Assembly: GCF_030553055.1 (NCBI RefSeq)
Contig: NZ_CP130713.1
Coordinates: 1,302,001-1,366,000 of the forward strand
DNA from: Streptomyces sp. XD-27
GTDB lineage: Bacteria; Actinomycetota; Actinomycetes; Streptomycetales; Streptomycetaceae
Length of the DNA: 64,000 bases
Direction of reading: 5' to 3'
The stretch's first letter is position 1; the number at the start of each line of letters is the position of its first letter. The translations under genes and the position numbers were made by a program. Shown piece by piece: positions 36,988 to 45,710 of this stretch. The notes beneath the pieces were generated by a model that did not search any database, was not told where the DNA came from, and saw only the letters and a list, made by a program, of their open reading frames with translations.

Positions 36988-38006
36988 AGCGATCCCGCCC
37001 CGTAGCGGCGAACGGCCCAGATCAGCATGGGGCCGCCGAGGAACGCGGTCACGATGGCCACCGGCACCTCGCCGGTGGGCAGCAGCACCCGCGACCCGAT
37101 GTCGGCGACCAGCAGCAGGATCGGACCCAGCACCATCGTGTAGAGCATCAGCCACGGCACCGAGCCCGCCGCGGGCCTGCGGGCCAGGTGCGGCACGATC
37201 AGCCCGACGAACAGGATCGGCCCGGCCACCGCCGTCGCCGCCCCGCTGAGCACGGTGATCAGCACCAGCGCGGCGGCCCGTACCCGGGCCACGCCCGCAC
37301 CCAGCGTATGCGCCACGCTCTCGCCCAGCGCCAGGGCGTTGAGCGCCCGGCTCAGCAGCAGCGCGCCGAGCAGGGACACCCCGATCGCGGTCAACGGCAG
37401 GGCCAGCGGCGCCTGTTCGCGGGCCGCCAGGGACCCGACCGACCAGAACCGGTACGTGTCGAAGAGGTCCGGGTGCATCAGCCGCATGCCCATCGCGACG
37501 CCGCTCAGCACCGCGGTCAGGGCCACGCCGGTGAGCACCAGGCGCAGCGGCGAGAGTCGCCCGACCGCGGCGACCAGCAGCGCCGCGAGCACCGAGCCGG
37601 TGATCGCGCAGCCCAGCTCGCCCGCCTGCCCGGTGGCCAGGCCGAGCCCCGAGCCGAGGGTGATGGCGAACCCGGCGCCCGCGGTGACCCCGAGGATGCC
37701 GGGCTCGGCCAGCGGGTTGCGGGCCAGCGTCTGGATCAGCGCGCCCGCCACCGCCAGCGCGGCGCCCACCGCGATGGCCAGCAGCGCGCGGGGCGCCCGG
37801 ACGTCCCGCACGATCACGTGGTCGTCGGTGCCCTGGAAGTCCAGCAGCGCGCGCACGACCTCGGCGGGCGGGACCGAGCGGGCGCCGACGCCGATGCTGA
37901 GCACGGCGACCGCCGCCAGCAGCACCAGTCCGCCGACGAGCAGCCCGACCTGGGACACGGCCCGCCTGGTTCCCGCCGCCTCGGACGCGCGGCCTGCGAC
38001 GGTCAC
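36984..38006 (-). CDS. FecCD-family siderophore permease
   Basis: The 340-residue membrane protein is the partner permease. Typical segments are RAPRALLAIAVGAALAVAGA, NPLAEPGILGV and GPILFVGLIVPHLARR, the last contacting the ATPase. The GTG start overlaps the binding-protein stop (GTGA). An N-terminal cytoplasmic stretch of ~20 residues precedes the first helix. Confidence 0.93.
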   Translation of the reverse strand: MTVAGRASEAAGTRRAVSQVGLLVGGLVLLAAVAVLSIGVGARSVPPAEVVRALLDFQGTDDHVIVRDVRAPRALLAIAVGAALAVAGALIQTLARNPLAEPGILGVTAGAGFAITLGSGLGLATGQAGELGCAITGSVLAALLVAAVGRLSPLRLVLTGVALTAVLSGVAMGMRLMHPDLFDTYRFWSVGSLAAREQAPLALPLTAIGVSLLGALLLSRALNALALGESVAHTLGAGVARVRAAALVLITVLSGAATAVAGPILFVGLIVPHLARRPAAGSVPWLMLYTMVLGPILLLVADIGSRVLLPTGEVPVAIVTAFLGGPMLIWAVRRYGAGSL

Positions 38007-38994
38007 CGCTTCAGCAGCGGCGCGAACGACGTGTCGATCGCGTCCAGGGTCTGCATGGCCTGCCCGTAGGTCGCGGCCTCGGTGTAGCGGATCGGGAAGG
38101 TCTTCCCGGCCTTGACGGCGGGCAGGTTCTTCCACAGCTTCGAGTCCATGGCGTACCGCACCGCCTCGGGGACGCTGCCGTCGGCCTTGACCGAGTAGGT
38201 GATGACGTCCGCCTCGCGGAGCGAGGCCGGGAGCTCCTCGATGGACGGGTACTCGCTGACCGAGCGCGAACCGGGGCCGGACTTCTTGACCTTGCCGTAG
38301 TACTTCGCGCCGATGTCCTCGGCGACGTTGGTGCCCCACGAACCGCCGAACTCGCGCTGGAAGGTGCCCTTGGCGACCTCGCCGTACGAGCCCACGTGGC
38401 CCAGCTTGAGCTGGGGCAGCACCGCCTTGTACTTCTTGGCCAGCTTGGCGGCCTTGGCCTTGTACTCGGCCTGTGTGGCGTCGAACTGCTGGAGCGCGCC
38501 GGCGGCGTCGGCCTGCTTGTGGGACAGCTCGCGCCACGCGGACGGCGCGGTCGGGCCGATCGCCACGACCGGGGCGATGGACTCCAGCCGCTTGACGTCG
38601 ATGTCGCCGAGCACCGGTGCGGGCACGCCGATGACGATCAGGTCGGGGTCGGCCTCGGCGACGGCCTCGTAGTTGGTCTCGGCCGCCTGCTCGCCCGCCA
38701 CCTTGGGGAGCTTCTTGTAGGTGGCCAGGTCCTCCTTGCTCATCATCGGCTCCCCGCGCTTCCATGACGAGATCCCGACCAGCGGCGCGTCGGCCTCGAT
38801 CAGGGCGGGCACGGCATAGCCGGTGGCCACCACGCGCTTGGGGTCGGCGGGGATGGTGATCTTGCCGTTGTCCGCGGCGAAGACCCGGGTCTTGCCCTTC
38901 GCGGAGGCGTCCGCCCCGCCCCCGACCCGCACCCGGTCAGGGCCAGGGCGAGGGCCAGGGCACCGACCAGGCCCGACGATCTACGTATGAACAT
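38003..38994 (-). CDS. ferric-siderophore-binding lipoprotein, frameshifted
   Basis: The start at 38994 gives a lipoprotein signal (MFIRRSSGLVGALALALAL) and lipobox LTGC. Five codons later the reading frame breaks at the C5 run 38919-38923. One added base joins it to the mature FepB-like domain (KGKTRVFAADNGKI…, DPDLIVIGVPAPVL, ending IDTSFAPLLKR), giving 330 residues. FepB/BtuF-type proteins hold the ferric siderophore outside the membrane and pass it to FecCD permeases, encoded immediately downstream with GTGA overlap. If the break were real, the strain would lack a secreted receptor for its own siderophore. Confidence 0.85.
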
Positions 38995-39091
38995 GCGAAG
39001 CTCCTTGTTGCTCAGGTGAGGCCTGACGGCCTTTCGGGTGGGGCGACCGCGCAGGGGTACGACGTCTGTCCCCGGCCGACGCGCCGGGCGG

Positions 39092-39943
39092 TCAGTGGTC
39101 GTCGTCGTCGAAGTCGGCGACGCCACGCTTCCAGTAGCCGGTGATGTCGTGGTCGGCCTTCTCCAGCCGCAACTCGTCGCGGACCCAGCGACGCAGCGGC
39201 TTGATCTGCCCCGCCTCGCCCGCGGCCCACACGTACACCCGCTCGCCCTCGGGCACGGCCACGGCGGTCACGGCCCGCGCCAGCGCGTCGCCGGTGCCCG
39301 CCGGGCGGTCGCCGCGGTGCAGCCAGCGCACCTCGACGCCCTCGGGCGCGGACAGCTCGATCTCCTGGGCGGCGTCGGCGACCTCGACGAACGCCCAGCC
39401 CCTCGCGCCCCTGGGCAGTTCCTCCAGCCGGCGCGCGATCGCGGGCAGCGCCGTGATGTCGCCCGCGAGCAGGTAGCGGTCGTAGGCGTGCGGGACGATC
39501 AGCCCGCCGGGCGGCCCGGCGACGTGCACGACAGCGCCCGGCTGGACCGCACTCGCCCAGTCCGACGCGAGGCCGCCGTCGTGCGGGGCGATATCGATGT
39601 CGATCTCGCCCGCGACCGGGTCGTAGCGGCGCACGGTGTACTCCCGTGAGGTGGGCGCCGGCCGCGGCCAGCGCAGCATCGTCCCGTTCGGCTCGGGCAG
39701 ACGCAGCGAGCCGTCCGGCTCCGGGAAGATCAGTTTCACGTGCTCATCCGGCGAGTGGGCCTCGAACCCCTTGGTGCCCGCTCCGCCCAGGGTCACCCGC
39801 AGCAGGCCGGCGCCGACCATGGCGGTGCGTACGACCTCGGTCTCCCGGATGCGGATCGGGTAGCCCACCTTCTCGGCGTGGAGGCCGGCCCGGACCTCCG
39901 CGATCCGGTCCAGGTGCCGGTGCCGGTGGTCGACCCGGCTCAT
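39092..39943 (-). CDS. siderophore-interacting protein (ferric-siderophore reductase)
   Basis: The 283-residue flavoprotein belongs to the SIP/ViuB family. The FAD-binding motif REYTVRRYD is at residues ~100-108, the SIP NAD(P)H domain follows, and the conserved C-terminal part reads [16 protein letters not shown]. It reduces ferric siderophore in the cytoplasm to release iron. Its ATG overlaps the aryl carrier stop (ATGA). As no esterase gene is present in the locus, reduction is the only visible release route. Confidence 0.92.
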   Translation of the reverse strand: MSRVDHRHRHLDRIAEVRAGLHAEKVGYPIRIRETEVVRTAMVGAGLLRVTLGGAGTKGFEAHSPDEHVKLIFPEPDGSLRLPEPNGTMLRWPRPAPTSREYTVRRYDPVAGEIDIDIAPHDGGLASDWASAVQPGAVVHVAGPPGGLIVPHAYDRYLLAGDITALPAIARRLEELPRGARGWAFVEVADAAQEIELSAPEGVEVRWLHRGDRPAGTGDALARAVTAVAVPEGERVYVWAAGEAGQIKPLRRWVRDELRLEKADHDITGYWKRGVADFDDDDH

Positions 39944-40179
39944 GCGGCCCCACCGGTCAGCAGCGCCGTCCAGTGCCCCAGTTCGGGCCGCTCGGCCAGG
40001 TCGGCAAACTCCAGTGTGGCCGCCCCTTCGGCACGCCAGCGCTCGACCAGGGTCATGATCCGCACCGAGTCCAGGCCGCGGTCGAAGAGGTCCTCCTCGG
40101 GCGCGATCTCGGCGGGGTCGCAGTCCAGCAGCTCCGCGACGTCGGCGCGGACCCGCTCGGGCGACAGGTTCTGGTTCAT
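39940..40179 (-). CDS. free-standing aryl carrier protein
   Basis: The 79-residue four-helix carrier has the phosphopantetheine site DRGLDSVR with Ser38. It sits directly after the isochorismatase gene with a 4-base overlap. In EntB/DhbB the same domain is fused to the isochorismatase C-terminus, so here the fusion is split into two coupled genes. It should be loaded with 2,3-dihydroxybenzoate by the AMP ligase and feed the NRPS C1 domain. Confidence 0.9.
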   Translation of the reverse strand: MNQNLSPERVRADVAELLDCDPAEIAPEEDLFDRGLDSVRIMTLVERWRAEGAATLEFADLAERPELGHWTALLTGGAA

Positions 40180-40850
40180 CGGGTGGCTCCTGCGGGGATC
40201 GGCTCCGACAGCGCGGTCAGCGCGTCGGCGGTGGTGGTCACGACGCCACAGCGCTGGGCGACGTACTCGCACGCCTGGTCGTGGCGTTCGCGGGAGAAGT
40301 CGGCGACCGCGTCGGCTACCAGGAACGGCTGGACGTCGCGCATGAACGCCTCCACAGCGGTGGCCTGGCAGCCGATGTGCGCGTAGACGCCGGTGATCAG
40401 CAGCTGGTCACGGCCCAGCGCGGCCAGCTGCTCGGCGAACGTGCTGCGCTGGAACGCGCTGTAGCGCCACTTGACCAGTACGGTGTCGGCCTCGGCCGGG
40501 GCGAGCGCGGCGACGATGTCCACGGCCTCCGGGTCGGAGTCGATCACCGCGCCGATGCCGTCGCCCCAGAACTCGGTGAGCAGCCCACGGTCCGCGGCGG
40601 CCTGCCTGCCGGGCTGCGCCGTGTAGAAGACCGGAATCCCCCGCTCACGGGCGGCCTCGGTCAACCGCGCGATGTTCGCGGTCATCTCGGGCACCGGCGC
40701 ACCGGCGTACGGCGCCAGGAAGTAGCGCTGCATGTCGTGGACCAGCAGGGCCGCGCGGGCCGGATCAGGCCGCCATCCCACCCGCCCCGCGGGCAGCTCG
40801 GCGGCCGCGGGCAGCGGATAGGGCCGGATCTCGGGCAGGGACACACTCAT
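40176..40850 (-). CDS. dhbB: isochorismatase (DhbB/EntB N-terminal type)
   Basis: The 224-residue enzyme hydrolyses isochorismate to 2,3-dihydro-2,3-dihydroxybenzoate and pyruvate. Motifs are [11 protein letters not shown] (catalytic Asp), LVKWRYSAF (Lys) and [14 protein letters not shown]. The N-terminus PEIRPYPLP is typical of EntB. It ends before the carrier domain found in EntB/DhbB; the carrier is the next gene. Its start shares one base with the AMP-ligase stop. Confidence 0.94.
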   Translation of the reverse strand: MSVSLPEIRPYPLPAAAELPAGRVGWRPDPARAALLVHDMQRYFLAPYAGAPVPEMTANIARLTEAARERGIPVFYTAQPGRQAAADRGLLTEFWGDGIGAVIDSDPEAVDIVAALAPAEADTVLVKWRYSAFQRSTFAEQLAALGRDQLLITGVYAHIGCQATAVEAFMRDVQPFLVADAVADFSRERHDQACEYVAQRCGVVTTTADALTALSEPIPAGATR

Positions 40851-42457
40851 CACTCCTTCGTCGCGAGCGCGGCCAGGGCCGCCCTCAGCTCGCGCTTGCT
40901 GGTCTTGCCGACGCCGGTCACCGGGAACTGCTCGACGACCTGGACCAGGTCCGGCACCTTGAACGCGGCCACCCCGCGCTCGCGCACGAACCTGCGCAGC
41001 TCCGGCCCGGTGGGCGACGCGCCCGCGGCGGGCACGACGTAGGCGCAGGTCCGCTCGCCCAGGTACGGGTCCGGCACCGCGACGACGGCGGCGTCGAGCA
41101 CGTCCGGGTGGGCCATCAGGTGGTTCTCGACCTCCTCGGCCGCGACCTTCTCCCCGCCCCGGTTGATCTGCTCCTTGGCCCGGCCGACGACTTCCAGCTG
41201 CCCGGAGGGCGTGCGGCGCACCAGGTCGCCGGTCCGGTAGAAGCCGTCCGGGGTGAACGCGGTGGTGTTGTGCTCCTCGGCCCGGTAGTAGCCGCGGATC
41301 GTATAGGGGCCGCGGGTCAGCAGCGCACCCGTCTCCCCCGGCGCCACGTCGGCGTCGGTGTCCGGGTCGACGACGCGGATCTCGTCGTCGGGCGAGATGG
41401 GGCGGCCCTGCGTGCCGAGCACGATCTCCTCGGGGTCGTCCAGGCGGGTGTAGCAGACCAGGCCCTCCGCCATCCCGAACACCTGCTGCAGCCGGCAGCC
41501 CAGCGCGGGGCCGATCCGCTCGGCCAACTCGCGCCCGCACTTGGCGCCGCCGACCAGCAGCACCTCCAGAGAGGACAGGTCACGGTCGGTGCGGGCCGCG
41601 GCCTGCACCCACGCGGCGGCCAGCGGCGGCACCACCCCGGTGATCGTGACCCGCTCGGCTTCGATCAGCCGGAACGCGGTGTCCGCGTCCGGCCGCGGTG
41701 CCATGACCGTGGCCGCGCCCGCGTACAGTGCGCCCAGCACCCCCGGCGAGCTGAGCGGATAGTTGTGCGACACGGGCAGCGTGGCCAGGTAGACGCTGTC
41801 CGGGCGCAGTGCGCAGATCCGGGCGCTCTCGCGGACGCTGTAGAGGTAGTCGTCGTGGGTGCGCGGGATCAGCTTCGGCAACCCGGTGCTCCCACCGGAG
41901 AGCTGAAGGAACGCCACACCCTCCGGGTCGGGGTCGGGCAGCTCGCGCGGCGCCGTCGCGGCCAGCCCGTCGAACTCCTCCGACCCGACCACCAGAACCC
42001 GCCGTACGGAGTCCACTTCGGACGCGACGGCACGGGCGGTCGCCGCGTGGTCGTGTCGCTCGTGCTCGCCGACGGTGACGATGGCGGCGGCCTCGCTGTG
42101 CGCGGCGAAGTGCCGCAACTCGCTGTGCCGGTGCGCGGGCAGTGCGAACACCGGCAGCACGCCCGCACGCCACATCCCGAACACCACCGGCAGGAACTCC
42201 GGGATGTTGGGCAGTTGCAGCACGACCCGGTCGCCGGGCGCGAGCCCGGACTCCACTAAGCCCGCCGCGATCCGGTGTGCCCGCTCGTCCAGCTCGGCGA
42301 ACGTCCACCGGCTGTCCCCACCCACGACGGCGGTCCGTTCGGCGTACGCGGTGGCCAGCGACGTCAGCAGCGCTCCGAAGGTCTGTCCGCGCCAGTGGCC
42401 CGCGGCCCGGTAGCGCGCGGCGACCTCCGACGGCCAGGGCACGTGGTCCGCGGTCAC
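40850..42457 (-). CDS. dhbE: 2,3-dihydroxybenzoate-AMP ligase
   Basis: The 535-residue stand-alone adenylation enzyme has core motifs [18 protein letters not shown] (A3), YRTGDLVRR (A7) and the A10 lysine region [12 protein letters not shown]. The segment [20 protein letters not shown] is characteristic of aryl-acid activators, and pocket Asn/Ser residues in SHN fit dihydroxybenzoate. It activates the acid and loads the aryl carrier. The GTG start overlaps dhbC by GTGA. Confidence 0.94.
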   Translation of the reverse strand: MTADHVPWPSEVAARYRAAGHWRGQTFGALLTSLATAYAERTAVVGGDSRWTFAELDERAHRIAAGLVESGLAPGDRVVLQLPNIPEFLPVVFGMWRAGVLPVFALPAHRHSELRHFAAHSEAAAIVTVGEHERHDHAATARAVASEVDSVRRVLVVGSEEFDGLAATAPRELPDPDPEGVAFLQLSGGSTGLPKLIPRTHDDYLYSVRESARICALRPDSVYLATLPVSHNYPLSSPGVLGALYAGAATVMAPRPDADTAFRLIEAERVTITGVVPPLAAAWVQAAARTDRDLSSLEVLLVGGAKCGRELAERIGPALGCRLQQVFGMAEGLVCYTRLDDPEEIVLGTQGRPISPDDEIRVVDPDTDADVAPGETGALLTRGPYTIRGYYRAEEHNTTAFTPDGFYRTGDLVRRTPSGQLEVVGRAKEQINRGGEKVAAEEVENHLMAHPDVLDAAVVAVPDPYLGERTCAYVVPAAGASPTGPELRRFVRERGVAAFKVPDLVQVVEQFPVTGVGKTSKRELRAALAALATKE

Positions 42458-43650
42458 GCCACATCCTCCAGGCCGAGGGCACGCAGCAGCGTGCGGAACT
42501 TCGCACCGGTCTCTGCCAGTTCGGCCGTGGGGTCCGAGCCCGCGACGATCCCGGCCCCGGCGAACAGGCGGACCGTCCGGTCGCACACCTCGGCGCTGCG
42601 GATCGTCACCGCCCACTCGCCGTCGCCGTCGAGACCGGTCCAGCCGACCATCCCCGCGTAGTAGCCGCGGTCCTCCGGTTCCAGGTCCGCGATGGCCGCG
42701 CGTGCCCCGGCCTCGGGCACGCCGCATACCGCGGGGGTCGGGTGCAGCGCCTCTGCCAGTCCCAGCGCCGAGCAGGCAGGGTCGGTCGGGTCCGCCAGCC
42801 GTCCGGTGATCCGGGTGGACAGGTGCCACATCGTCGGCGTGCCGATCACCTCGGGCCGTGCGGGCACTTCCAGGTCGACGCAGAACCGGCCGAGTACCTC
42901 GGCCACCTGCGCGGTGGTGTGGGCGTGTTCGCCGAGGTCCTTGGCCGAGTCACGCAGCCGCGCGACCCGCTCACGGTCGAGCGCCTCGTCGCCCGACCGG
43001 GGGGCCGACCCGGCCAGCGGGTTGGCCACCACGGTCGCGCCGCGCCGGGACACCAGCAGCTCGGGACTGGCCCCGACCAGCGTGCGCGGGGCGGAGTCGC
43101 CGGGCGCGGTGACGTCGACGGCGAAGGCGTAGGCTGCCGGGTCCGCCCGCACCAGCCGGGCCAGCAGCGCGGGCACCCACACAGGGGCGTCGGCGGTCAG
43201 CTCCAGGCAGCGGGCCAGCACGACCTTGCGCAGGTCGCCACGGTCGATCAGCTCCAGTGCCCGGCGGACGCCGTCGACGTAGGCCGCGGGCTCGGGGCGC
43301 GGGGCGACCGTCCACGCCGTCCCGGACTCGGCGTCGGGGGCCCGCACGCCCACGGGGGCGCCCGCACGCCGCACCACGGCGGGCACCACCAGGCCCGCCT
43401 CCGCCTCCGGCCGGAACCCGACCGCCCCGGCGACCACGGGCTCGGACACCCCCGCCGCCGCGGCCGCACGGAGCGCCTCGGCCGCGGCCAGGGCATGCTC
43501 CCCGCCCTCGGGCCGGACCCGAGCGTGCACGCCGTCGGCGAGCAGCGTCCCCCCTGCAGAGGAGAAGTAGAACGAGCCGGGCAGGTAGGCGGCCAGCAGG
43601 TCGGCCGCTCGGTACACGGGTCTGGGGCGCACCAGCGCGGGTATGGACAC
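42454..43650 (-). CDS. dhbC: isochorismate synthase
   Basis: This 398-residue chorismate-utilising enzyme is of the EntC/DhbC type. Diagnostic segments are [52 protein letters not shown] and [15 protein letters not shown]; the last is the isochorismate-synthase form rather than the anthranilate-synthase GTVTGAPK. It converts chorismate to isochorismate. The GTG start lies 16 bp after dhbA. Confidence 0.94.
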   Translation of the reverse strand: MSIPALVRPRPVYRAADLLAAYLPGSFYFSSAGGTLLADGVHARVRPEGGEHALAAAEALRAAAAAGVSEPVVAGAVGFRPEAEAGLVVPAVVRRAGAPVGVRAPDAESGTAWTVAPRPEPAAYVDGVRRALELIDRGDLRKVVLARCLELTADAPVWVPALLARLVRADPAAYAFAVDVTAPGDSAPRTLVGASPELLVSRRGATVVANPLAGSAPRSGDEALDRERVARLRDSAKDLGEHAHTTAQVAEVLGRFCVDLEVPARPEVIGTPTMWHLSTRITGRLADPTDPACSALGLAEALHPTPAVCGVPEAGARAAIADLEPEDRGYYAGMVGWTGLDGDGEWAVTIRSAEVCDRTVRLFAGAGIVAGSDPTAELAETGAKFRTLLRALGLEDVA

Positions 43651-43666
43651 GTCAGCGATTCCTTCC

Positions 43667-44458
43667 TCAGGCGCGCAAGGTCGCGCCGCCGTCGACGAAC
43701 AGGTTCTGCATGGTGATGTGCCGGGCGCGGTCGGAGACCAGGAACAGCACGGCGTCGGCGATGTCGGTGGGGTCGGCGATGCGACCCAGCGGAATGCCCA
43801 CCCGGTACTGCTCGGGGGTGCCCGCGATCACGCGCCCGAGATCGGCCCCCTCCGTCTCGTCCGTCCACAGCTGACGCTGCATCGGGGTATCGGTCGAGCC
43901 GGGCGAGACCACGTTGCACCGGATGCCGTGACGGGCCACCTCGAGCCCGAGGCAGCGAGTGAGCATGGTGGCCGCGGCCTTGGAGGCGGCGTACGCGCCC
44001 ATACCCGTGCGCGGCACGCCCGAGGCGTTGGACGTGACGGTCACCAGCGAGCCGCGCCCGCGGGGCACCATCCGGCGGGCCAGTTCGCGCAGGACGACGA
44101 ACACCCCGGTGGTGTTCACGGAGAAGGTGTCCGCCCAGTCCTCGTCCGTGGTCTCGCACAGCGGTCCCGGCCGCAGAATGCCCGCCACAGACACCCCGAT
44201 GCCGATCGGCCCGATGTCGTGCTCGGTCCTGTCGACGACATCGGCGACCGCGGAAGCGTCTGCCACGTCGGCGGTGAAGGGCACGACCCGCCCGTGTAAC
44301 CGGTCCGCGAGATCCGCCAGACCGTCCGCGTCGATGTCGACGGCGGCGACGGTGGCGCCCTCGCGGACCAGTCCGTCGACCACGGCCGCGCCGATCCCTC
44401 TGGCCGCCCCGGTAACCAGGGCGACCGAGCCCGCGACCCCCGCATTCCCAGTCGGCAT
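43667..44458 (-). CDS. dhbA: 2,3-dihydro-2,3-dihydroxybenzoate dehydrogenase
   Basis: The 263-residue short-chain dehydrogenase has the cofactor motif TGAARGIG, acidic Asp after beta2 (AAVDID, favouring NAD), and the catalytic Ser/Tyr/Lys in TSNAS and YAASKAA. The end reads NLFVDGGATL. It oxidises the dihydrodiol to 2,3-dihydroxybenzoate. It is the first gene of the operon that runs to the DAHP synthase; an iron box lies 22 bp upstream of the ATG. Confidence 0.94.
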   Translation of the reverse strand: MPTGNAGVAGSVALVTGAARGIGAAVVDGLVREGATVAAVDIDADGLADLADRLHGRVVPFTADVADASAVADVVDRTEHDIGPIGIGVSVAGILRPGPLCETTDEDWADTFSVNTTGVFVVLRELARRMVPRGRGSLVTVTSNASGVPRTGMGAYAASKAAATMLTRCLGLEVARHGIRCNVVSPGSTDTPMQRQLWTDETEGADLGRVIAGTPEQYRVGIPLGRIADPTDIADAVLFLVSDRARHITMQNLFVDGGATLRA

Positions 44459-44479
44459 GCTCTCCCCTCCCCCATTTTG

Positions 44480-44498
44480 CTAGGTAAGGCTAACCTAA
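44480..44498 (-). promoter_or_regulatory. iron box controlling the large siderophore operon
   Basis: CTAGGTAAGGCTAACCTAA matches 17 of 19 bases of the IdeR/DmdR consensus, the best of three boxes in the window. No other promoter-sized gap exists in the ~21.6-kb operon except 97 bp before the binding lipoprotein, so this box probably controls every gene from dhbA to the DAHP synthase. Confidence 0.88.
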
Positions 44499-44548
44499 TT
44501 AACAATGTGGGGTGTGTGCAAGCGATCTACGTGCCGCGCGACCTCGCA

Positions 44549-44571
44549 TCACATGACGTCCCGTCATGTGA
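44549..44571. promoter_or_regulatory. perfect inverted repeat in the dhbA / barrel-protein intergenic gap
   Basis: The 386-bp gap 44499-44884 has no gene. It holds a perfect 10-bp dyad, TCACATGACG - TCC - CGTCATGTGA, 51 bp beyond the iron box. The short spacer and flanking sequence without a T run suggest a protein-binding site more than a terminator. A related half-site TGCGTCAT follows at ~44591. It could serve the dhb operon or the downstream secreted-protein gene. No regulator gene is adjacent. Confidence 0.5.
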
Positions 44572-44884
44572 CGGTGTGTCGTATGCCCCTGCGTCATATC
44601 GCTGCGCTGCCCTACGCGATCGGCCTCAAGCGGAGCACGGCGGTGCACTTGACGACCTGACCTGCCCGAACTTGCCGGCCCGGTGCTCGCCGGCCGTCGG
44701 CTTCAGCCGCGCCGGGCCGGCGTTCTTCAGCTGTGGGAGCGCCCACCCGAACAGCCGCGTCCGGCGGCACGCCTGCTCATGTCGCACTACGGTGAAAATC
44801 GGCATTTCCCAACGGGATCCACCTGACCAGAGCGGAAGAAGCCGCACGCGGAGTGGAGGCACTTCCGGGGAGCAGGAGAACACT

Positions 44885-45436
44885 ATGAGCATCGGCAAGC
44901 GGCGGATCCGGTATGCCGCTCTGACCACGGGCGCTGCCGTTCTGGCGTCGCTGACGATCAGTGGCTTCGTGCCTCCCGGGGTCGAACAGGACGGCAGCCG
45001 GGGCCGGCCGCCCGCGCCCCGCCCCGTCAACCCCTCCCCGGCGACAGGCGCCCGCGTCATCCATGTGGAGGCCAATCTGCTGGTCGGCGAAGAGGTCGAT
45101 CTGGGTGCGCCGGGCCGTAGCGTCGGAGACCAGTTCGTCTTCAGCGGGAACCTGCTGTCGACCGAGAGACCGGCAGGTCGCGTCGTCGGCCGCTTCGGCG
45201 GGTTCTGCGTCATCACCGACCTGGAGCGCAATGCCGGACAGTGCTCGATCTCCGCGGTGTTCCGACGAGGACAGATCACCGTCCAGGGCGAGCAGGCCGG
45301 AATCCCGACGCCCAGTCCGGTCACCAACGCCATCACCGGAGGCACCGAGGAGTTCCGCGAGGCGCACGGCGAGATGAGGCTGAGAGTCCTGACCCCGGCG
45401 ACCTGGGATCTCACGTTCCATGTGACCGGCCACTGA
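44885..45436 (+). CDS. secreted allene-oxide-cyclase-barrel-like protein
   Basis: The 183-residue protein has a signal peptide or N-terminal membrane anchor (residues ~8-30), a Pro/Arg-rich linker, then a beta-rich domain (IHVEANLLVGEEVDLG, GDQFVFSGNLLS, RVVGRFGGFCVITD, ISAVFRRGQITVQG, AITGGTEEFREAHGEM) with the dirigent/allene-oxide-cyclase eight-stranded barrel pattern. Bacterial homologues are exported and mostly uncharacterised. The ATG follows GGAG at 6 nt. A perfect hairpin ends the unit. It has no visible link to the siderophore locus other than sharing the intergenic gap. Confidence 0.7.
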   Translation: MSIGKRRIRYAALTTGAAVLASLTISGFVPPGVEQDGSRGRPPAPRPVNPSPATGARVIHVEANLLVGEEVDLGAPGRSVGDQFVFSGNLLSTERPAGRVVGRFGGFCVITDLERNAGQCSISAVFRRGQITVQGEQAGIPTPSPVTNAITGGTEEFREAHGEMRLRVLTPATWDLTFHVTGH

Positions 45437-45471
45437 CCGGACCACCAGGAGGCCGACCCGATTCACCAACC

Positions 45472-45505
45472 GGATGCCCCGGACCGCGATCGGTCCGGGG
45501 CATCC
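45472..45505 (+). terminator. terminator of the barrel-protein gene
   Basis: A perfect 15-bp stem, GGATGCCCCGGACCG paired with CGGTCCGGGGCATCC around a CGAT loop, begins 35 bp after the stop codon. Confidence 0.85.
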
Positions 45506-45710
45506 AGCCTGCAATGTTCGGACTGGGGCATTCCGTCTGGGCCCCTGGGGCGTCGGCATGCCGATAGGCGCGATCTACGTCTCGTTCACTTCGGCGACAC
45601 CCGCGTACAACCGTGCGTACGGCTCGCGTGTCACACACCAGAAATCCCGCTTCACTGCACAGAGCTGCCCGCCCCACACACGCAGACCCACGCACCCCCC
45701 TCACGGATTC

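Noticed and set aside
44459-45436. Extension of the barrel-protein frame back to 44477
   Set aside because: It would run through the iron box and the perfect dyad, and loses the signal peptide that the ATG at 44885 provides.
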